A DNA stretch of 5,535 nt from an uncultured beta proteobacterium (GTDB taxonomy: Bacteria; Pseudomonadota; Gammaproteobacteria; Burkholderiales; Burkholderiaceae). Below are positions 5,417 through 5,535 of this stretch, piece after piece. How positions within the stretch are numbered: position 1 is the stretch's first letter; each line of letters begins with the position of its first letter. Location: the NCBI GenBank assembly GCA_903930665.1, contig CAIYZI010000125.1, forward strand, positions 1-5,535. Direction: 5' to 3'. Made by a program: the position numbers and the translations under genes. A model generated the notes under the pieces. The model made no database searches, was not told the DNA's origin, and was given only the letters and a program-made list of their open reading frames with translations.

Positions 5417-5535
5417 GGAACCTCTGAATAACTCCACTTTTCAAGTTTAGCGGCGACAAAAAATCATCACCACTTCAGACGGCTGTGATTTTTAGGCTAT
5501 TGTCCTTCAATCATCCCTGCTTTTTTGCTTCACCA
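5417..5535. mobile_element. End of a second insertion sequence, running off the window
   Basis: The transporter sequence breaks at CTAG (5413-5416), and GGAACCTCTGAATAACTCC begins at 5417. CTAG fits the YTAR targets known for the IS5 group. The stretch CTGAATAA-c-TC-CACTTTTCA resembles the left tip of the complete element (from 1429 on), which supports kinship. Nothing coding is evident here: all minus-strand frames close with stops before 5497 and the plus strand lacks an ATG. The element's gene probably lies outside the window. The other end and the second CTAG are not visible. Confidence 0.55.
5458..5493. terminator. Possible bidirectional terminator inside the second insertion sequence
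   Basis: AAAAATCA (5459-5466) pairs with TGATTTTT (5486-5493), with further weak CC/GG pairing in the 19-base interior. It has A and T tracts on both sides, so it could stop transcription in either direction, for instance a minus-strand transposase gene ending further right. The stem is AT-rich. Confidence 0.4.

Noticed and set aside
5497..5535. Possible transposase C-terminus at the right edge on the minus strand
   Set aside because: The frame ending at 5497 has another stop two codons into the window, and the alternatives give only 7-8 residues, too little to call.
1..5535. CRISPR array, tRNA, rRNA, riboswitch or a new defence system
   Set aside because: No regularly spaced repeats, no tRNA-like cloverleaf or rRNA sequence recognised, and the GHKL fragment alone does not make a defence cassette.

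Overview
This is an AT-leaning bacterial window with densely packed genes. The protein types suggest a betaproteobacterium of the order Burkholderiales. The DNA polymerase IV carries the roughly 40-residue insertion in its fingers/palm region that I associate with that order, and the SDR, cupin and GHKL proteins have a Polynucleobacter-like flavour. That taxonomic reading comes from memory of the families, not from a search. Three of the seven coding loci are broken: an ATPase with a frameshift, an SDR with a frameshift and a nonsense codon, and a transporter cut by an insertion sequence. One intact insertion sequence is present as well. This is what a genome under erosion or relaxed selection looks like, and a host-restricted Polynucleobacter is one possibility. 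The window is not a coherent accessory operon, and I do not see a convincing new defence or mobile system in it.

Layout from left to right. The minus strand at 1-366 holds the N-terminal part of a GHKL (Hsp90/MutL-type) ATP-binding protein with a frameshift in a run of six A/T. A 300-base gap follows, without a clear gene but with open frames on both strands. On the plus strand come an unrecognised 59-residue protein (667-846) with a perfect AGGAGG ribosome binding site, then a small cupin (913-1224), then a terminator-like hairpin. From about 1422 to 2917 there is a complete IS5-family-like element with matched inverted ends and one full-length DDE transposase on the minus strand. It sits in a palindromic CCTAATTAGG target between genes.

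Right of the element, on the minus strand, lie an SDR oxidoreductase pseudogene (2980-3770) and an apparently intact dinB, the Y-family translesion polymerase (3845-5089). Next is the last 58 codons of a Bcr/CflA-type MFS efflux protein (5240-5416). That gene is cut off exactly at a CTAG site, where the end of a second insertion sequence begins and runs out of the window. The ends of the two insertion sequences resemble each other just inside their tips, so two related transposons probably shaped this locus.

The genes do not form a pathway. dinB is a housekeeping or stress gene, and the others are independent or decaying. The best-supported surprises are the two-lesion SDR pseudogene, whose reading frame is restored to exactly 264 codons once one base is added, the IS-truncated transporter, and the palindrome-centred insertion site.
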